DNA of 64,000 nt from CAVTGO01 sp963734275 (GCA_963734275.1 CAVTGO010000013.1:434001-498000), one strand, 5' to 3'; positions 44,299 through 53,808 are shown, numbered from the stretch's first letter. Numbers and translations are program-made. The notes: generated from the letters alone by a model not told the origin.

Positions 44299-45242
44299 CG
44301 ATGCGAGTCCCCCGGCAACCGATCGGAACGGGGTTCGCCCTACGTGACCCGCTGCCGTGGGACGATCTCGCCGGGATCGTCCGCGCGGGCGAGACGGCCG
44401 GCTACGCCGCACTGTTCCTGCCCGAGATCACCGGCCGCGACGCGTTCGTGACGCTCGGAGCGCTCGCGGGGGAGACGCGCGACCTGTTGCTCGGTACCGG
44501 CGTCGTCCCGATGAGCTCGCGCACGCCGCCGCTAACCGCGATGGCCGCCGCCACGGTCCAGGAGCGCTCGCGCGGGCGCGCGATCCTCGGCCTCGGGACC
44601 GGGGGTGCCGGACGCGGCGCGCTGGGACGTCTCCGGCAGCAGGTCGCGACGATCCGCGCGCTGCTCGGCGGGGGAGATGTCCAGCTGGAGGGTGGGCGCA
44701 CGCGTCTCTCGCTGCCTCCGGGTTCCGAGGTGCCGGTATGGATCTCGGCCCTCGGGCCCAAGGCGATGCGTCTGGCCGGAGAGGTCGCGGATGGCGTGCT
44801 CCTGAACTGGTGTCCGCCCGAGCGCGTCGCGTTCGCTCGCGAGCGGCTCCGGGAGGGAGCCGAGGCCGCCGGCCGGGACCCGGGCGCCGTGACCGTGTCG
44901 GTCTACGTTCGCGCATGGGTGGGCGACGACGAGGCCGAGGCGATGCCCGCTCTGCAGGACGCCACCGGCAGGTACGCCTCGTACCCGGCCTACCGCCGCC
45001 AGCTGGAGCAGGTCGGCCTCGGGAAGGAGGCGGCGGCCGCGGCCGAGGCGCATCGGTCCAGGCGGCCTTCCGAGGTGCCCGAAGCCTTGGTCCGCGCGCT
45101 GACCGCGATGGGGGAGGACGCCCCTCGCCGGGTCGAGGCGTACCGGGAGGCCGGCGCCGACCTGCCGGTCGTCTACCCGGTCGCCGCGGGAGAGGCGGCG
45201 GCCTCGATCGAGCGGACCCTGCTCGCCGTGGCTCCCAGCTAG
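44292..45242 (+). CDS. LLM class flavin/F420-dependent oxidoreductase
   Basis: 316 residues. Luciferase-like TIM barrel: LFLPEITGRDAFVTLGALAGET, LLLGTGVVPMSSRTP, ILGLGTGGAGRGALG and VPVWISALGPKAMRLAGEVADGVLLNWCPPE. Many actinobacterial members use F420. Substrate unknown. ATG at 44292 or 44301. Its start overlaps that of the divergent hydrolase. Confidence 0.87.
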   Translation: MAPMRVPRQPIGTGFALRDPLPWDDLAGIVRAGETAGYAALFLPEITGRDAFVTLGALAGETRDLLLGTGVVPMSSRTPPLTAMAAATVQERSRGRAILGLGTGGAGRGALGRLRQQVATIRALLGGGDVQLEGGRTRLSLPPGSEVPVWISALGPKAMRLAGEVADGVLLNWCPPERVAFARERLREGAEAAGRDPGAVTVSVYVRAWVGDDEAEAMPALQDATGRYASYPAYRRQLEQVGLGKEAAAAAEAHRSRRPSEVPEALVRALTAMGEDAPRRVEAYREAGADLPVVYPVAAGEAAASIERTLLAVAPS

Positions 45243-45245
45243 CCC

Positions 45246-45273
45246 TTGCAGGCCCCGGTCCCGTGTGTAGACT
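45246..45273 (+). promoter_or_regulatory. Promoter of the ferredoxin gene
   Basis: TTGCAG (45246-45251) and TAGACT (45268-45273) with a 16-base spacer, 39 bases before the start codon; the leader carries a ribosome site (AAAAGGGGAAAA). Confidence 0.65.
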
Positions 45274-45312
45274 CCGATTTGCACGCTCCGCACGGTAGAA
45301 AAGGGGAAAACG

Positions 45313-45642
45313 ATGACCTACACGATCGCCGAGCCCTGTATCGACGTGAAGGACCGAGCCTGCGTCGACGAGTGCCCCGTCGACTGCATCTATGAGGGCG
45401 GACGCATGCTCTACATCCACCCCGACGAGTGCGTGGACTGCGGCGCGTGCGAGCCCGTGTGCCCGGTCACCGCGATCTTCTACGAGGACGACGTGCCGGC
45501 CGAGTGGAAGCAGTTCACGCCGATCAACGCGGAGTTCTTCAACGAGGACATCAGCGGGATCGGCTCGCCCGGCGGCGCGGCCCAGGTGGGCCCCGTAGCA
45601 GCGGACCATCCGGTCGTCGCCGCCTGGCCCACGGTCGGCTAG
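45313..45642 (+). CDS. fdxA: 7Fe ferredoxin
   Basis: 109 residues. The first cluster region is CVDECPVDC and the second is CVDCGACEPVCPVTAIF, the pattern of 3Fe-4S plus 4Fe-4S ferredoxins. It carries electrons in the cytoplasm, often to cytochrome P450 or nitrogen metabolism partners. It ends 4 bases before the convergent kinase gene. Confidence 0.95.
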   Translation: MTYTIAEPCIDVKDRACVDECPVDCIYEGGRMLYIHPDECVDCGACEPVCPVTAIFYEDDVPAEWKQFTPINAEFFNEDISGIGSPGGAAQVGPVAADHPVVAAWPTVG

Positions 45643-45646
45643 TTCT

Positions 45647-48529
45647 CTAGCCGGCCGCCCCGACCTCGGCGGCCGTCCGCCGGCCGTCGGCGACGAACAC
45701 CCGGAACGACGCGCCGCCCCCGGGGCGCTCCTGCACCCACGCGCGGCCGCCGAGCAACTCCGCGAAGCGCGCGACGAGCGTCAACCCCACCCCGACGCCC
45801 GGCGAGTGCTCCGGAGCGTCCGGACCCTGTTGGAACGGCTGGAAGATCGCGTCGCGCAGGTCCTCGGGCACGCCGGGCCCGCTGTCCTCGACGACGATCA
45901 GCGCGCCCCCGTCCGCGGCCTCCACCCGGACCCACACGGGTGTGCCGGCCGGCGTGTGCCGCAGGGTGTTCGCGAGCAGGTTCTCCACGATCCGCTCCAC
46001 CTTCGAGCCGTCGACGTTGACCGTGAGGCCGGGCGTGTCCGCGGCCACCCGCCCCTGCGCCATCAGATCGGAGTCGCCGACGACGCGGGCAACCAGCGCG
46101 CCGACATCGGTCGGCATCAGCTTCGGCTCGACGATCCCTCGCGCGAGGCGGTCCAGGTCGAGCAGGTCGGTGACCATGCGGTCGAGCTTGCGCGCGTTCG
46201 TCGCGATCCGCCGGGCGAGGTCGCGGGACTCCTCGGGCTCCAGATCGATGTCCGCCCGCTCGAGCGTCACGGCCAGCCCGAGGATCGCGGCGAGCGGCGT
46301 GCGGAGGTCGTGGGACACGGCCTGCAGGAACGTGTTCTTCATCTCGTCGAGCGAGCGCAGCCGGCTGGTGGCCTCGCGCTCGGCCTCCAAGGCGCGCTCG
46401 AGCTGCTCCTCGGCCTGCTTGCGCTCGGTGATGTCGACCATGAAGCCCTGCCACCGGTGCGGCCGGCCCTCCTCGTCGAGCACCACCGACGCCTCGTCGC
46501 GGATCCACACGACCCGGCCGTCTTTCGTGAGCATCCGGTACTCCATCGCGAACGGTTCGCCGGTGCGGTTGCCTCGAAGATCCTCGGCGAGCACGCGCTC
46601 CCGGTCGTCGGGGTGCAGCTGGCTGCGCCAGATGCCGGGGTCCGCGTAGACCTCCTCGACCGTGTAGCCGAGCAGCGGCTCCTGCTGGGGGCTGATGTAG
46701 ACGGTGCTCGTGCTGCCGTCCTCCTCGATCGCCTGGGTGTAGATCACCGCCGGCACCTGCTCGATCAGCGTCCGGTATCGCTCCTCCGCTTCCTGCAGGG
46801 CGGTCTCGGCCTCCTTGCGCTCGGTGATGTCGAGCAGGAACCCCTGCCAGAACCGCGACCCCTCGTCGCCGATCAGCGAGGCCTGGTCGTGGACCCAGAC
46901 GTAGCTGCCGTCGGCCCGGCGGAACCGGTACTCCGCGCTGTAGGGCTCGCCGGTGGCGTTCGTGCGGGCGTCGATCTCCATCACGCGGGCGCGGTCGTCG
47001 GGATGGAGCCGGTCCCGCCAGAACCCGGGGGTCCAGGTCCATTCCTCCGTGGTGTAGCCGAAGACCTCGAGCACCTGTGGGCTGACGTAGAAGTCCTCGG
47101 GGTTGGCGTCCACGGCCTCGCGGTAGCTGACGGCGGGGATGTTCTCCACGAGTGCGCGGAAGCGTGCCTCCGTATGTTGGACCCGCTCCTCGGCCTTCTT
47201 GCGCTCCGTGATGTCCACCATCACGCCCTGCCACACGCTCGGCCTGCCGTGCTCGTCGCGCAGGAGGACGGCGTCGTCCCGGAACCACACGATCCGGCCG
47301 TCCGCCGCGATCATCCGGTACTCCTGACTGTAGGGCTGGCCCGTCTTCCCGGTCCGTTCGCTCTCCGCCATCACGGCGTCCACGTCGTCCGGGTGGAGCA
47401 GCGTGGACCAGAAGCCGGGAATCTTCTCCCAGTTCTCCGAGGGGTAGCCGAGCAGCCGCTCGACCTGCGGGCTCACGTAGAGCACCGAGCCCTCGGTCGA
47501 GTAGTCCTTCGAGGAGTGCTCCTGGTACGTGATCGCCGGGGTGCTCTCGACGATCGAGCGGAAGCGGATCTCCGCGTCGCGGAGCCGGAACTCGGCCCGC
47601 TTGCTCTCCGTGATGTCGATCATGACGCCCTGCGACGTCCGCCGCCCGTCCTCGTCGACGACGATCGTGGCCTGGTCGCGAACCCATACGACCGAGCCAT
47701 CCCGTGCGACCAGCCGGTACTCGGAGTCCAGCGGCTCACCGGTCGCGTAGTGATACTCGTCCGAGGCGACGGCGGCCTCGCGGTCGTCCTCGTGGACCAG
47801 GGAGCGCCACAGGGTTGGATCGGCGAGCCAATCGCTCGGCTCGACCCCGAGGATGCGTTCCACCTGTGGGCTGACGTACCGCGTCGGCCACGTGCTCGTC
47901 CCGGGGTCCTCGACGTCGATGTAGCTGATCGCCGGGACGTGTTCGACGAGCTGGCGGTACCGTGCCTCGGTCTCGCGCTGCCGGGCGTCGGCGTACCGGC
48001 GGTGGATCGCGGCGCCGATCGTGCTCGAGGCGGCGCGCAAGGCATCGATCTCGATCTGCGACCACTCGCGGTCCTCGATGCAGTCGTCGAACCCGACATA
48101 CCCCCACCATTCGCCGGCGACGAAGACGGGCGCGAGCAGGAGCGAACGGATGCCGTGGTTCCGCAGGGTCTCGCGTTCCGACGCCGGGAACTCCTCGACC
48201 GGCCCATGGACGACGTCCCCGCGCCCCAGGATCTTGACCCACCGCTCGAAGCCCTCGAACCCGAGCTCCGTACCTTCGGGGATGTGCGAGGTGGCGTCGG
48301 GCGCCACCCATTGGGAGCGCAGGATCGTCCGCAGCTGCCCGTCACGCAGGCCGTTCTCGTAGACGTACACGCGTGATACGCCCGTGGCCTCGCCGAGGCG
48401 GCGGAGCACCGCGGGCGTGAGCGCCTCGGGGTCCGGCTCCTCGAGGAACCGCTGTGCCGCGAAGGCCACGGCCTCGAGCGTCGCATCGCGGCGCAGGGCC
48501 GCCTCCGCTCGTGCGCGAGCCGTATCCAC
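45647..48529 (-). CDS. Cytoplasmic hybrid-input histidine kinase (GAF plus four PAS)
   Basis: 960 residues without a membrane helix. GAF domain at about 20-180, four similar PAS/PAC repeats at about 190-690 (each ends in DITERK or DITESK), HisKA with His at about 740 (AVSHDLRTPLAAILGLA), HATPase (NLLANTLRHTP, EDSGPGVPE, GVGVGLTLV). The PAS repeats are close to each other, which suggests recent duplication. No response regulator is adjacent; the partner may be elsewhere. Confidence 0.93.
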   Translation of the reverse strand: MDTARARAEAALRRDATLEAVAFAAQRFLEEPDPEALTPAVLRRLGEATGVSRVYVYENGLRDGQLRTILRSQWVAPDATSHIPEGTELGFEGFERWVKILGRGDVVHGPVEEFPASERETLRNHGIRSLLLAPVFVAGEWWGYVGFDDCIEDREWSQIEIDALRAASSTIGAAIHRRYADARQRETEARYRQLVEHVPAISYIDVEDPGTSTWPTRYVSPQVERILGVEPSDWLADPTLWRSLVHEDDREAAVASDEYHYATGEPLDSEYRLVARDGSVVWVRDQATIVVDEDGRRTSQGVMIDITESKRAEFRLRDAEIRFRSIVESTPAITYQEHSSKDYSTEGSVLYVSPQVERLLGYPSENWEKIPGFWSTLLHPDDVDAVMAESERTGKTGQPYSQEYRMIAADGRIVWFRDDAVLLRDEHGRPSVWQGVMVDITERKKAEERVQHTEARFRALVENIPAVSYREAVDANPEDFYVSPQVLEVFGYTTEEWTWTPGFWRDRLHPDDRARVMEIDARTNATGEPYSAEYRFRRADGSYVWVHDQASLIGDEGSRFWQGFLLDITERKEAETALQEAEERYRTLIEQVPAVIYTQAIEEDGSTSTVYISPQQEPLLGYTVEEVYADPGIWRSQLHPDDRERVLAEDLRGNRTGEPFAMEYRMLTKDGRVVWIRDEASVVLDEEGRPHRWQGFMVDITERKQAEEQLERALEAEREATSRLRSLDEMKNTFLQAVSHDLRTPLAAILGLAVTLERADIDLEPEESRDLARRIATNARKLDRMVTDLLDLDRLARGIVEPKLMPTDVGALVARVVGDSDLMAQGRVAADTPGLTVNVDGSKVERIVENLLANTLRHTPAGTPVWVRVEAADGGALIVVEDSGPGVPEDLRDAIFQPFQQGPDAPEHSPGVGVGLTLVARFAELLGGRAWVQERPGGGASFRVFVADGRRTAAEVGAAG

Positions 48530-48618
48530 CGATCAGCCCTCCCGGCATGCCGACCGACGCGGGCGTCTCCCACGTCGTGACCATTATCGGTACGCCCGGG
48601 GGGTTCGTTGAACTTCGG

Positions 48619-49749
48619 CTAGGCGGGGGCCTGATCGGGCTCGGGAACGACGCCGGGGGACGCCCAGGGCGTCTCCGAGGGCCAGCGGGCGCGCGACTTG
48701 GCGGCGAGCTTGCGCATCAGGGAGATCGCCGCCTCGTCCTCGGAGCCGGGACGCCACTCGACGACGCCATCCGCGACCGCGCGTTCCCACAGGTCGCGAC
48801 CTTTGTCCGTCCGGATGATCGTGAGCGTCCACCCCTCCCCCTGGCCGAGGCCCCCGAAGGAGATGTCCGCGTGTTCGGCGGCGAAGTCGGGGCACCGCAG
48901 GCATCCGGGGCGCGTGAACTCGTGGGCTTGCTTCAGCGAGTAGGTGTGCTCCTCGCCGTCGTTCGTGTAGAAGAGCAGCTTGCCCTTGACGTTGACGCGG
49001 GCGATGTCGTCGAGTTCTAGGCCCAGGCGGTTCTGCGCGATCTCCACCATCAGGCCCTCGTACGTGAAGCTCTTCGAGCACAGCAGCCCGAAGGTCCACG
49101 CGATCTTCTTCGCCCACTTGTTCACTCGGCGCGCGGCCATCGAGCCGGTCACGCTCGCCTGGCACGACATCCCGACGAGCGCGAGCTTCGACAGGCCCAT
49201 CTCGGCGGCCTTGATCAGCGCCAGTGGGTTCGCGGAGTAGGTGTATCGAGAACCGGCCGTCGCGAGGACGCCGGCCTCGTCCGTCACCACGGTCGGCTCG
49301 GCGTCCCACTCTCGCTCTTGCGAGAGTTTCGAGGTCAGTGCTCCGTCGATCTCGCCGTTCGCCAGCCCCCACAGGAGGAGCGCCGAAACCACGCCGCCAT
49401 CCTGTCCCTGCATCAGCGCCTCGGGAAGAGACGCGCGAGCCAGGACGATGTCCTGGTAGTGGCCGATCACGTCCTCGGGTGTCCGCACCTGACCGAACAG
49501 GAGCTGGTCGATCTCCGACTCCCACTCGCGGAACCGGGGGCACGCGAGGGTGCACAGCGAGCAGCCGCGGTCGCCGTGGGCGCAGGCATCGGGGCCGTCC
49601 TCCTGGAGCTGGACCGGGACGTCGTCCTCGTAGCCGAGGACGTGGAACGGGCAGGCCACGATGCACGCCGTGCATCCGGTGCAGAGGCCGGTCAGGACGA
49701 CCTCGTCGTAGAGGTGACGCCACTGCGTCTTGTCGGCGGTGGAAGGCAT
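48619..49749 (-). CDS. F420 hydrogenase/dehydrogenase beta-subunit-like Fe-S flavoprotein
   Basis: 376 residues. N-terminal 2x[4Fe-4S]-type part: CTGCTACIVACPFHVLG and CSLCTLACPRF; then the FrhB domain (GQDGGVVSALLLWGLANGEIDGAL, LALVGMSCQASVTG, PGCLRCPDFAAEHADISFGG). FrhB family members move electrons between F420 or ferredoxin and flavin. TATACT lies 7 bases before the ATG. Neighbouring ferredoxin and LLM genes fit an F420-linked redox system. Confidence 0.85.
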   Translation of the reverse strand: MPSTADKTQWRHLYDEVVLTGLCTGCTACIVACPFHVLGYEDDVPVQLQEDGPDACAHGDRGCSLCTLACPRFREWESEIDQLLFGQVRTPEDVIGHYQDIVLARASLPEALMQGQDGGVVSALLLWGLANGEIDGALTSKLSQEREWDAEPTVVTDEAGVLATAGSRYTYSANPLALIKAAEMGLSKLALVGMSCQASVTGSMAARRVNKWAKKIAWTFGLLCSKSFTYEGLMVEIAQNRLGLELDDIARVNVKGKLLFYTNDGEEHTYSLKQAHEFTRPGCLRCPDFAAEHADISFGGLGQGEGWTLTIIRTDKGRDLWERAVADGVVEWRPGSEDEAAISLMRKLAAKSRARWPSETPWASPGVVPEPDQAPA

Positions 49750-49845
49750 CAGGCGAAGTATAGGCGGCGGGCCGGGGTCCCTCGCGAAAACCCGGCCCCG
49801 TCGGCTAGGGTGGACGGATCCGGAAGACCGAGGGGAAGGAGCCGT

Positions 49846-50247
49846 ATGGACAAGCGCAAGTGGATGCGACTCGTCGCTGGGCTGTTCGCGCTGACGCTCG
49901 TCGTCGCCGCGTGCAGCGGCGATGACGACGACGGGGACGGCGACACGACGGGCACGACGACCGGCACGACCGGCACCACCGGCACGGAGACCGGCGCGAC
50001 CGGCGGCGATGCCATCACGATCGAGGGATTCGCGTTCGATCCGTCCACGATCGCGGTCTCGGGTCCGACGGAGATCACGGTCACGAACAACGACAGCGCG
50101 GCGCACACGTTCACGCTCGACGACGGCAGCGTCGACGAGGAGATCGCCGCCGGCGATTCGGTGACCGTGACGGTCGACGTCTCGGCGTCCACCGGGTTCA
50201 CCTGCCGGTTCCACCCGCAGATGACCGGCACGGTGGAGGTCGCCTAG
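49846..50247 (+). CDS. Cupredoxin lipoprotein (plastocyanin-like)
   Basis: 133 residues. Lipobox LTLVVAAC, a Thr/Gly repeat linker, then a cupredoxin: AAHTFTLDD (His), GFTCRFHPQMTG (Cys, His, Met ligands of type 1 copper). It would carry electrons outside the membrane. Ribosome site GGGGAAGGAG is 6 bases before the ATG. TAGGGT at about 49806-49811 is a possible -10 element. Confidence 0.92.
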   Translation: MDKRKWMRLVAGLFALTLVVAACSGDDDDGDGDTTGTTTGTTGTTGTETGATGGDAITIEGFAFDPSTIAVSGPTEITVTNNDSAAHTFTLDDGSVDEEIAAGDSVTVTVDVSASTGFTCRFHPQMTGTVEVA

Positions 50248-50275
50248 CGGCGTCGTCCGATCCGCCGGAGAGAAC

Positions 50276-50620
50276 CTAGACGGAGAACGAGTCGCCGCAG
50301 GCGCACTCGTGCTTCGCGCGGGGGTTCAGCATCTTGAGGCCCCCACCCAGGAGCGCGTCGTTGAACTCGAGGGTCGAGCCCTCGACGATCGGCGCGCTCC
50401 TGCTGTCCACGAGCACCCGCACGCCGTCGGCGGCCGGGACCACGTAGTCGTCGTCGGCGGCGATGGCGTCGAAGCCGAGCTCGTAGGCGAACCCGGAGCA
50501 CCCCCCCGCGACGACGCGGACCCGCAGGACGGGCTCCGCGTGCCCCTCGCGCTCGGCGAGTTGTCGGATCTTGCGGGCGGCCTTGTCGGTGACCGTGATG
50601 GGGGATGCGACCTGTGCCAT
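50276..50620 (-). CDS. erpA: A-type Fe-S carrier (ErpA/IscA)
   Basis: 114 residues. The three cluster cysteines are in GGCSGF and CACGD. Delivers Fe-S clusters to apoproteins. TATCCT (50632-50627, minus strand) lies 6 bases before the ATG, so the mRNA should be leaderless. Contrast with the cysteine-free relative at 28803. Confidence 0.96.
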   Translation of the reverse strand: MAQVASPITVTDKAARKIRQLAEREGHAEPVLRVRVVAGGCSGFAYELGFDAIAADDDYVVPAADGVRVLVDSRSAPIVEGSTLEFNDALLGGGLKMLNPRAKHECACGDSFSV

Positions 50621-50647
50621 GGAGCCAGGATACCCGCGGCCGGCGGC

Positions 50648-52012
50648 TCAGCCGTCCCCGAGCGCCTGGAAGGCGCCACGCACGGACTCGGACAGGGTCG
50701 GATACGCGTGGATCGCGTCGCCCACCGCCATCGAGCTCGTCCTGCCGGCCATGACGGCCACCACCTCGTGGATCATCGCGCCGGCCTCCTCGCCGACGAT
50801 GTGCCCGCCGAGGAGCTCGCCGGTTCGCTCGTCGGCGATCAACTTGATCAGGCCGTTGGTCCGTCCCTCGATGTGCGCGCGCTCGTTGTCCTCCACGCGA
50901 AGGACGGCGGTTCGCACCTCGCGGCCGGCCTGGACCGCCTCGCGCTCGGTTACGCCGACGCTCGCGACCTCGGGGTCGCAGAACGTCACCCGCGGGACCA
51001 CGCGGTAGTCACGGGCCCGCGGCGAGCCAAGGATGTCGTCGGCGACGAGCTCGGCCTCGTACGAGCCGACGTGTGTGAAGAGCAGCTCGCCGGTGGCGTC
51101 GCCGGCCGCCCAGACGTGGTCCGACGTCGTCCGCAGCGTCTCGGTCAGGACGGGCCGCCCCTGGTCGTCGAGCTGCACCCCGGCGGCATCGAGGTCGTGG
51201 ACGTCGAACACGGGCGTTCGGCCCGTGGCGACGAGGACCTCATCGGCCTCGACGGCGCCGCCCCCTTCCAGCGCGAGGCGCCATCCGCCCGGACCGTGCT
51301 CGGCCCGCTCGATCGTGGTGCCGGCCAGGAGCCGGATGCCCTCGTCCTCGAACGCGGGCACCAGCGAAGCCGCGGCCTCCTCGTCCTCGCCCGGCAGGAT
51401 CTGCGGGAGGACCTCGATCGCGGTCACACGCGAACCGAACCGGGCGTAGATCTGGGCGAACTCGATGCCGATCGCGCCGGCACCGATCACCGCGAGCGAA
51501 TCGGGCGGCGCCGTCGGTGACCAGATCGCCTCGCGGTTCGTCCAGTACGGGCCGTCGGCCAACCCCGGGACCGGCGGGACGGTGGCCTCGGTCCCGGTCG
51601 CGAGGACCACGCGCTCGGCCTCGACCCGGGTGCCGTCGGCCAGCTCGACGCGATGCTCTCCGGCGAGCCGTGCCTCCTGCGGGTGCACGGTGACGCCGAC
51701 CCGCTCGAACGGCTCCGCGCCATCCGCCGACTGCGAGTCGATGACGTCGCGGGCACGCCGCTGCACCGCCTCGAGATCCACTTCGACCGTCGGGATCCGA
51801 AGGCCGTACCGGGCGGCGTCGCGGGCAAGACGAGCGATCTTCGCGCTGCGGAGCATCACCTTCGTGGGGAGACACCCGTAGTGGTTGCACTCGCCGCCGA
51901 GCTTGTCCCGCTCGGCCAGCGCCACGCGAAGCCCTGAACGCTTCGCGAGCGCGTACGCCACCTCAGACCCGGTGCCACCGCCGCCGATCACGAACACGTC
52001 GACGCGGTCCAC
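50648..52012 (-). CDS. Pyridine nucleotide-disulfide oxidoreductase
   Basis: 454 residues. FAD motif VFVIGGGGTGSEVAYALA; redox disulfide GGECNHYGCLPTK; NAD motif VIGAGAIGIEFAQIYARFG; C-terminal dimer part TLSESVRGAFQAL. The disulfide CNHYGC (CxxxxC) and length fit dihydrolipoyl dehydrogenase or mycothione/mercury reductase-type enzymes; no adjacent 2-oxoacid dehydrogenase genes. GTG start 2 bases after the M20 peptidase stop. Confidence 0.85.
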   Translation of the reverse strand: MDRVDVFVIGGGGTGSEVAYALAKRSGLRVALAERDKLGGECNHYGCLPTKVMLRSAKIARLARDAARYGLRIPTVEVDLEAVQRRARDVIDSQSADGAEPFERVGVTVHPQEARLAGEHRVELADGTRVEAERVVLATGTEATVPPVPGLADGPYWTNREAIWSPTAPPDSLAVIGAGAIGIEFAQIYARFGSRVTAIEVLPQILPGEDEEAAASLVPAFEDEGIRLLAGTTIERAEHGPGGWRLALEGGGAVEADEVLVATGRTPVFDVHDLDAAGVQLDDQGRPVLTETLRTTSDHVWAAGDATGELLFTHVGSYEAELVADDILGSPRARDYRVVPRVTFCDPEVASVGVTEREAVQAGREVRTAVLRVEDNERAHIEGRTNGLIKLIADERTGELLGGHIVGEEAGAMIHEVVAVMAGRTSSMAVGDAIHAYPTLSESVRGAFQALGDG

Positions 52013-52014
52013 GG

Positions 52015-53202
52015 TCAGCTCCCCAGGAAGCGGACGAAGACCTCGGCGTAGATCCGGGCCGCGGCGACGAGGTCCTCGACGGAGACCCACTCGTTCGCGG
52101 TGTGGGCGACCGAGAGCGAGCCCGGGCCGAGGATCACGGTTGGGATCTGCGCTTCGTTGATGTAGAAGCGCGCGTCCGTGATGCCGGTGAAGCCGGCGTC
52201 GTCCGGCATCCTGCCGGTCTGCCGGCGGACCGCGTCGCGACAGATCGCCGCGATCTCGCTGCCGGGGTCAGCCTCGGCCGCGTCCGTCCACTCGCGGACG
52301 CGGAACGAGAGGTCGACCTCAGGGTGGTCGGCGCGGATGTCTTCGCCGAGGCGCTCGAAGGGCGCGAGGACCTCGGCGGGGTCGGTCTCGCCGGGGATCA
52401 CCCGTCGGTCGATGTCCACCTCGCAGCGGTCGGCCACCACGTTGGGCGCGCTCCCGCCCGTGATCAGGGCGGCGTTGACGCTCGGGCGGCCGACGAGCGC
52501 GTGCTCGCGTTCGGGAAGGACCTCCTCGATGCGCAGCAATAGGCGAGCCATCGACGTGATCGCGTTGACCCCGCGATGCGGCTGCGAACCGTGCGCGGCC
52601 GTCCCGCGTGCGGTGGCGGTGATCCAGGCTCCGCCGCGCTCCGCGAGGCCGATCTGCAGCTCGCTCGGCTCGCCGACGATGCATGCGTCCTGGTCGAGGA
52701 GGCCGCGCTCCCACAGGACCCTCGTGCCGTGGATCCCCGCGAGCTCCTCGTCGGCCGCGAGGTGGAACTCGAGGGCGCCGCCGAGCTCGATGCCGGCCCG
52801 CCGGATCGCCGAGGCCGCCGCGAGGGCGCTCGCGATCGCGCCTTTCATGTCCGCGGCTCCGCGCCCGACGAGGCGCCCGTCGGCGATCTCCGCAGCGAAC
52901 GGAGGATGCTCCCACGTCGCGGGGTCCCCGGCCGGCACGACGTCGAGGTGGCCGTTCCAGGCGAGACGGGCACCGGCGCCATCCCCGAACCGGGCGAGGA
53001 CGCTTGGTCGGTCGGCGTCGCCGCGGATCGTCTCGGGTGCGGCGCCGAGGCCGGTCAAGATCTCCGAGGCGACCGCCGCGGCCTCGTCCTCGGTCCCGCC
53101 CGGGTTCTCGCTCGGTGCGGCGATCAGACCGTGGGCGAACCCGAGGAGCTCGTCGGCGTCCACTGCGTGGACGGCGGCCGAGACCGCGGGCTCATCTACC
53201 AT
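52015..53202 (-). CDS. M20 family metallopeptidase/deacylase (ArgE/DapE-like)
   Basis: 395 residues. WNGHLDVVPAGDP (metal His and Asp), GRGAADMKG (metal-bridging Asp), AADEELAGIHG (Glu, Glu), IVGEPSEL, and the C-terminal His in SVAHTANEWV. It would remove acyl or amino acid groups. TACATT (53216-53211) lies 8 bases before the ATG at 53202, overlapping the divergent Nudix start. Confidence 0.9.
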   Translation of the reverse strand: MVDEPAVSAAVHAVDADELLGFAHGLIAAPSENPGGTEDEAAAVASEILTGLGAAPETIRGDADRPSVLARFGDGAGARLAWNGHLDVVPAGDPATWEHPPFAAEIADGRLVGRGAADMKGAIASALAAASAIRRAGIELGGALEFHLAADEELAGIHGTRVLWERGLLDQDACIVGEPSELQIGLAERGGAWITATARGTAAHGSQPHRGVNAITSMARLLLRIEEVLPEREHALVGRPSVNAALITGGSAPNVVADRCEVDIDRRVIPGETDPAEVLAPFERLGEDIRADHPEVDLSFRVREWTDAAEADPGSEIAAICRDAVRRQTGRMPDDAGFTGITDARFYINEAQIPTVILGPGSLSVAHTANEWVSVEDLVAAARIYAEVFVRFLGS

Positions 53203-53216
53203 GGCCGACGAATGTA
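53197..53216. promoter_or_regulatory. Back-to-back leaderless promoters of M20 and Nudix genes
   Basis: TACCAT (53197-53202, plus strand) lies 9 bases before the Nudix ATG at 53212, and TACATT (53216-53211, minus strand) lies 8 bases before the M20 ATG at 53202. Each -10 element covers the start codon of the other gene. Confidence 0.6.
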
Positions 53217-53808
53217 CCCGAGCGACCTCCGCGAGCGTCTCGCCCCGGCCCTCGATCCGTCGCCGGCCCCCTTGGCGGGTCCGGGTGACCGCCTGGCCGC
53301 GGTCCTGCTCCCGGTCCTGCCCGACGGACGGCTCGTGTTCACGAGGCGGACCGAGCACCTCTCGCGTCATCCCGGCGAGATCTCCTTCCCCGGCGGGCTG
53401 CGGCACGAGGAGGACGCCGACCTGGCCGAGACCGCGCTCCGGGAGACACACGAGGAGTTGGGGCTCGCGCCGGCGCACGTGGAGCTGCTCGGGGCGCTCG
53501 GGCCCGTCCACACGTTCGTCTCGTCGATCTTGATCGTGCCGTTCGTCGGGCTCGTGGTAGGCGCGCCGCCGTTCGTCCCGAACGACGGCGAGATCGCCGA
53601 GGTCCTCCGGTTCGGCCTGGCGGACCTGGATGCCGCCGAGGCGCTCGTGGAGTGGCCGATCGGCGACCACGTCCATCGGGGGTTCGCCTACGAGATGCCG
53701 AACGGCCACACGATCTGGGGCGCGACGGCGTGGATCCTGCACGATCTGATCGAGGTGCTGCGGCCGGGGAGCGCGCGGCAGGGAACCAGGCGGGAAGGGC
53801 TCGCGTGA
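53212..53808 (+). CDS. Nudix hydrolase, CoA diphosphatase-like
   Basis: 198 residues. The Nudix box is GGLRHEEDADLAETALRETHEELGL, preceded by HPGEISFPGG, a pattern typical of NUDT7/8-like CoA pyrophosphatases. It likely cleaves CoA derivatives. The next gene, for a CoA-binding protein, overlaps as GTGA, which fits a CoA-related role. Confidence 0.88.
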   Translation: MYPSDLRERLAPALDPSPAPLAGPGDRLAAVLLPVLPDGRLVFTRRTEHLSRHPGEISFPGGLRHEEDADLAETALRETHEELGLAPAHVELLGALGPVHTFVSSILIVPFVGLVVGAPPFVPNDGEIAEVLRFGLADLDAAEALVEWPIGDHVHRGFAYEMPNGHTIWGATAWILHDLIEVLRPGSARQGTRREGLA

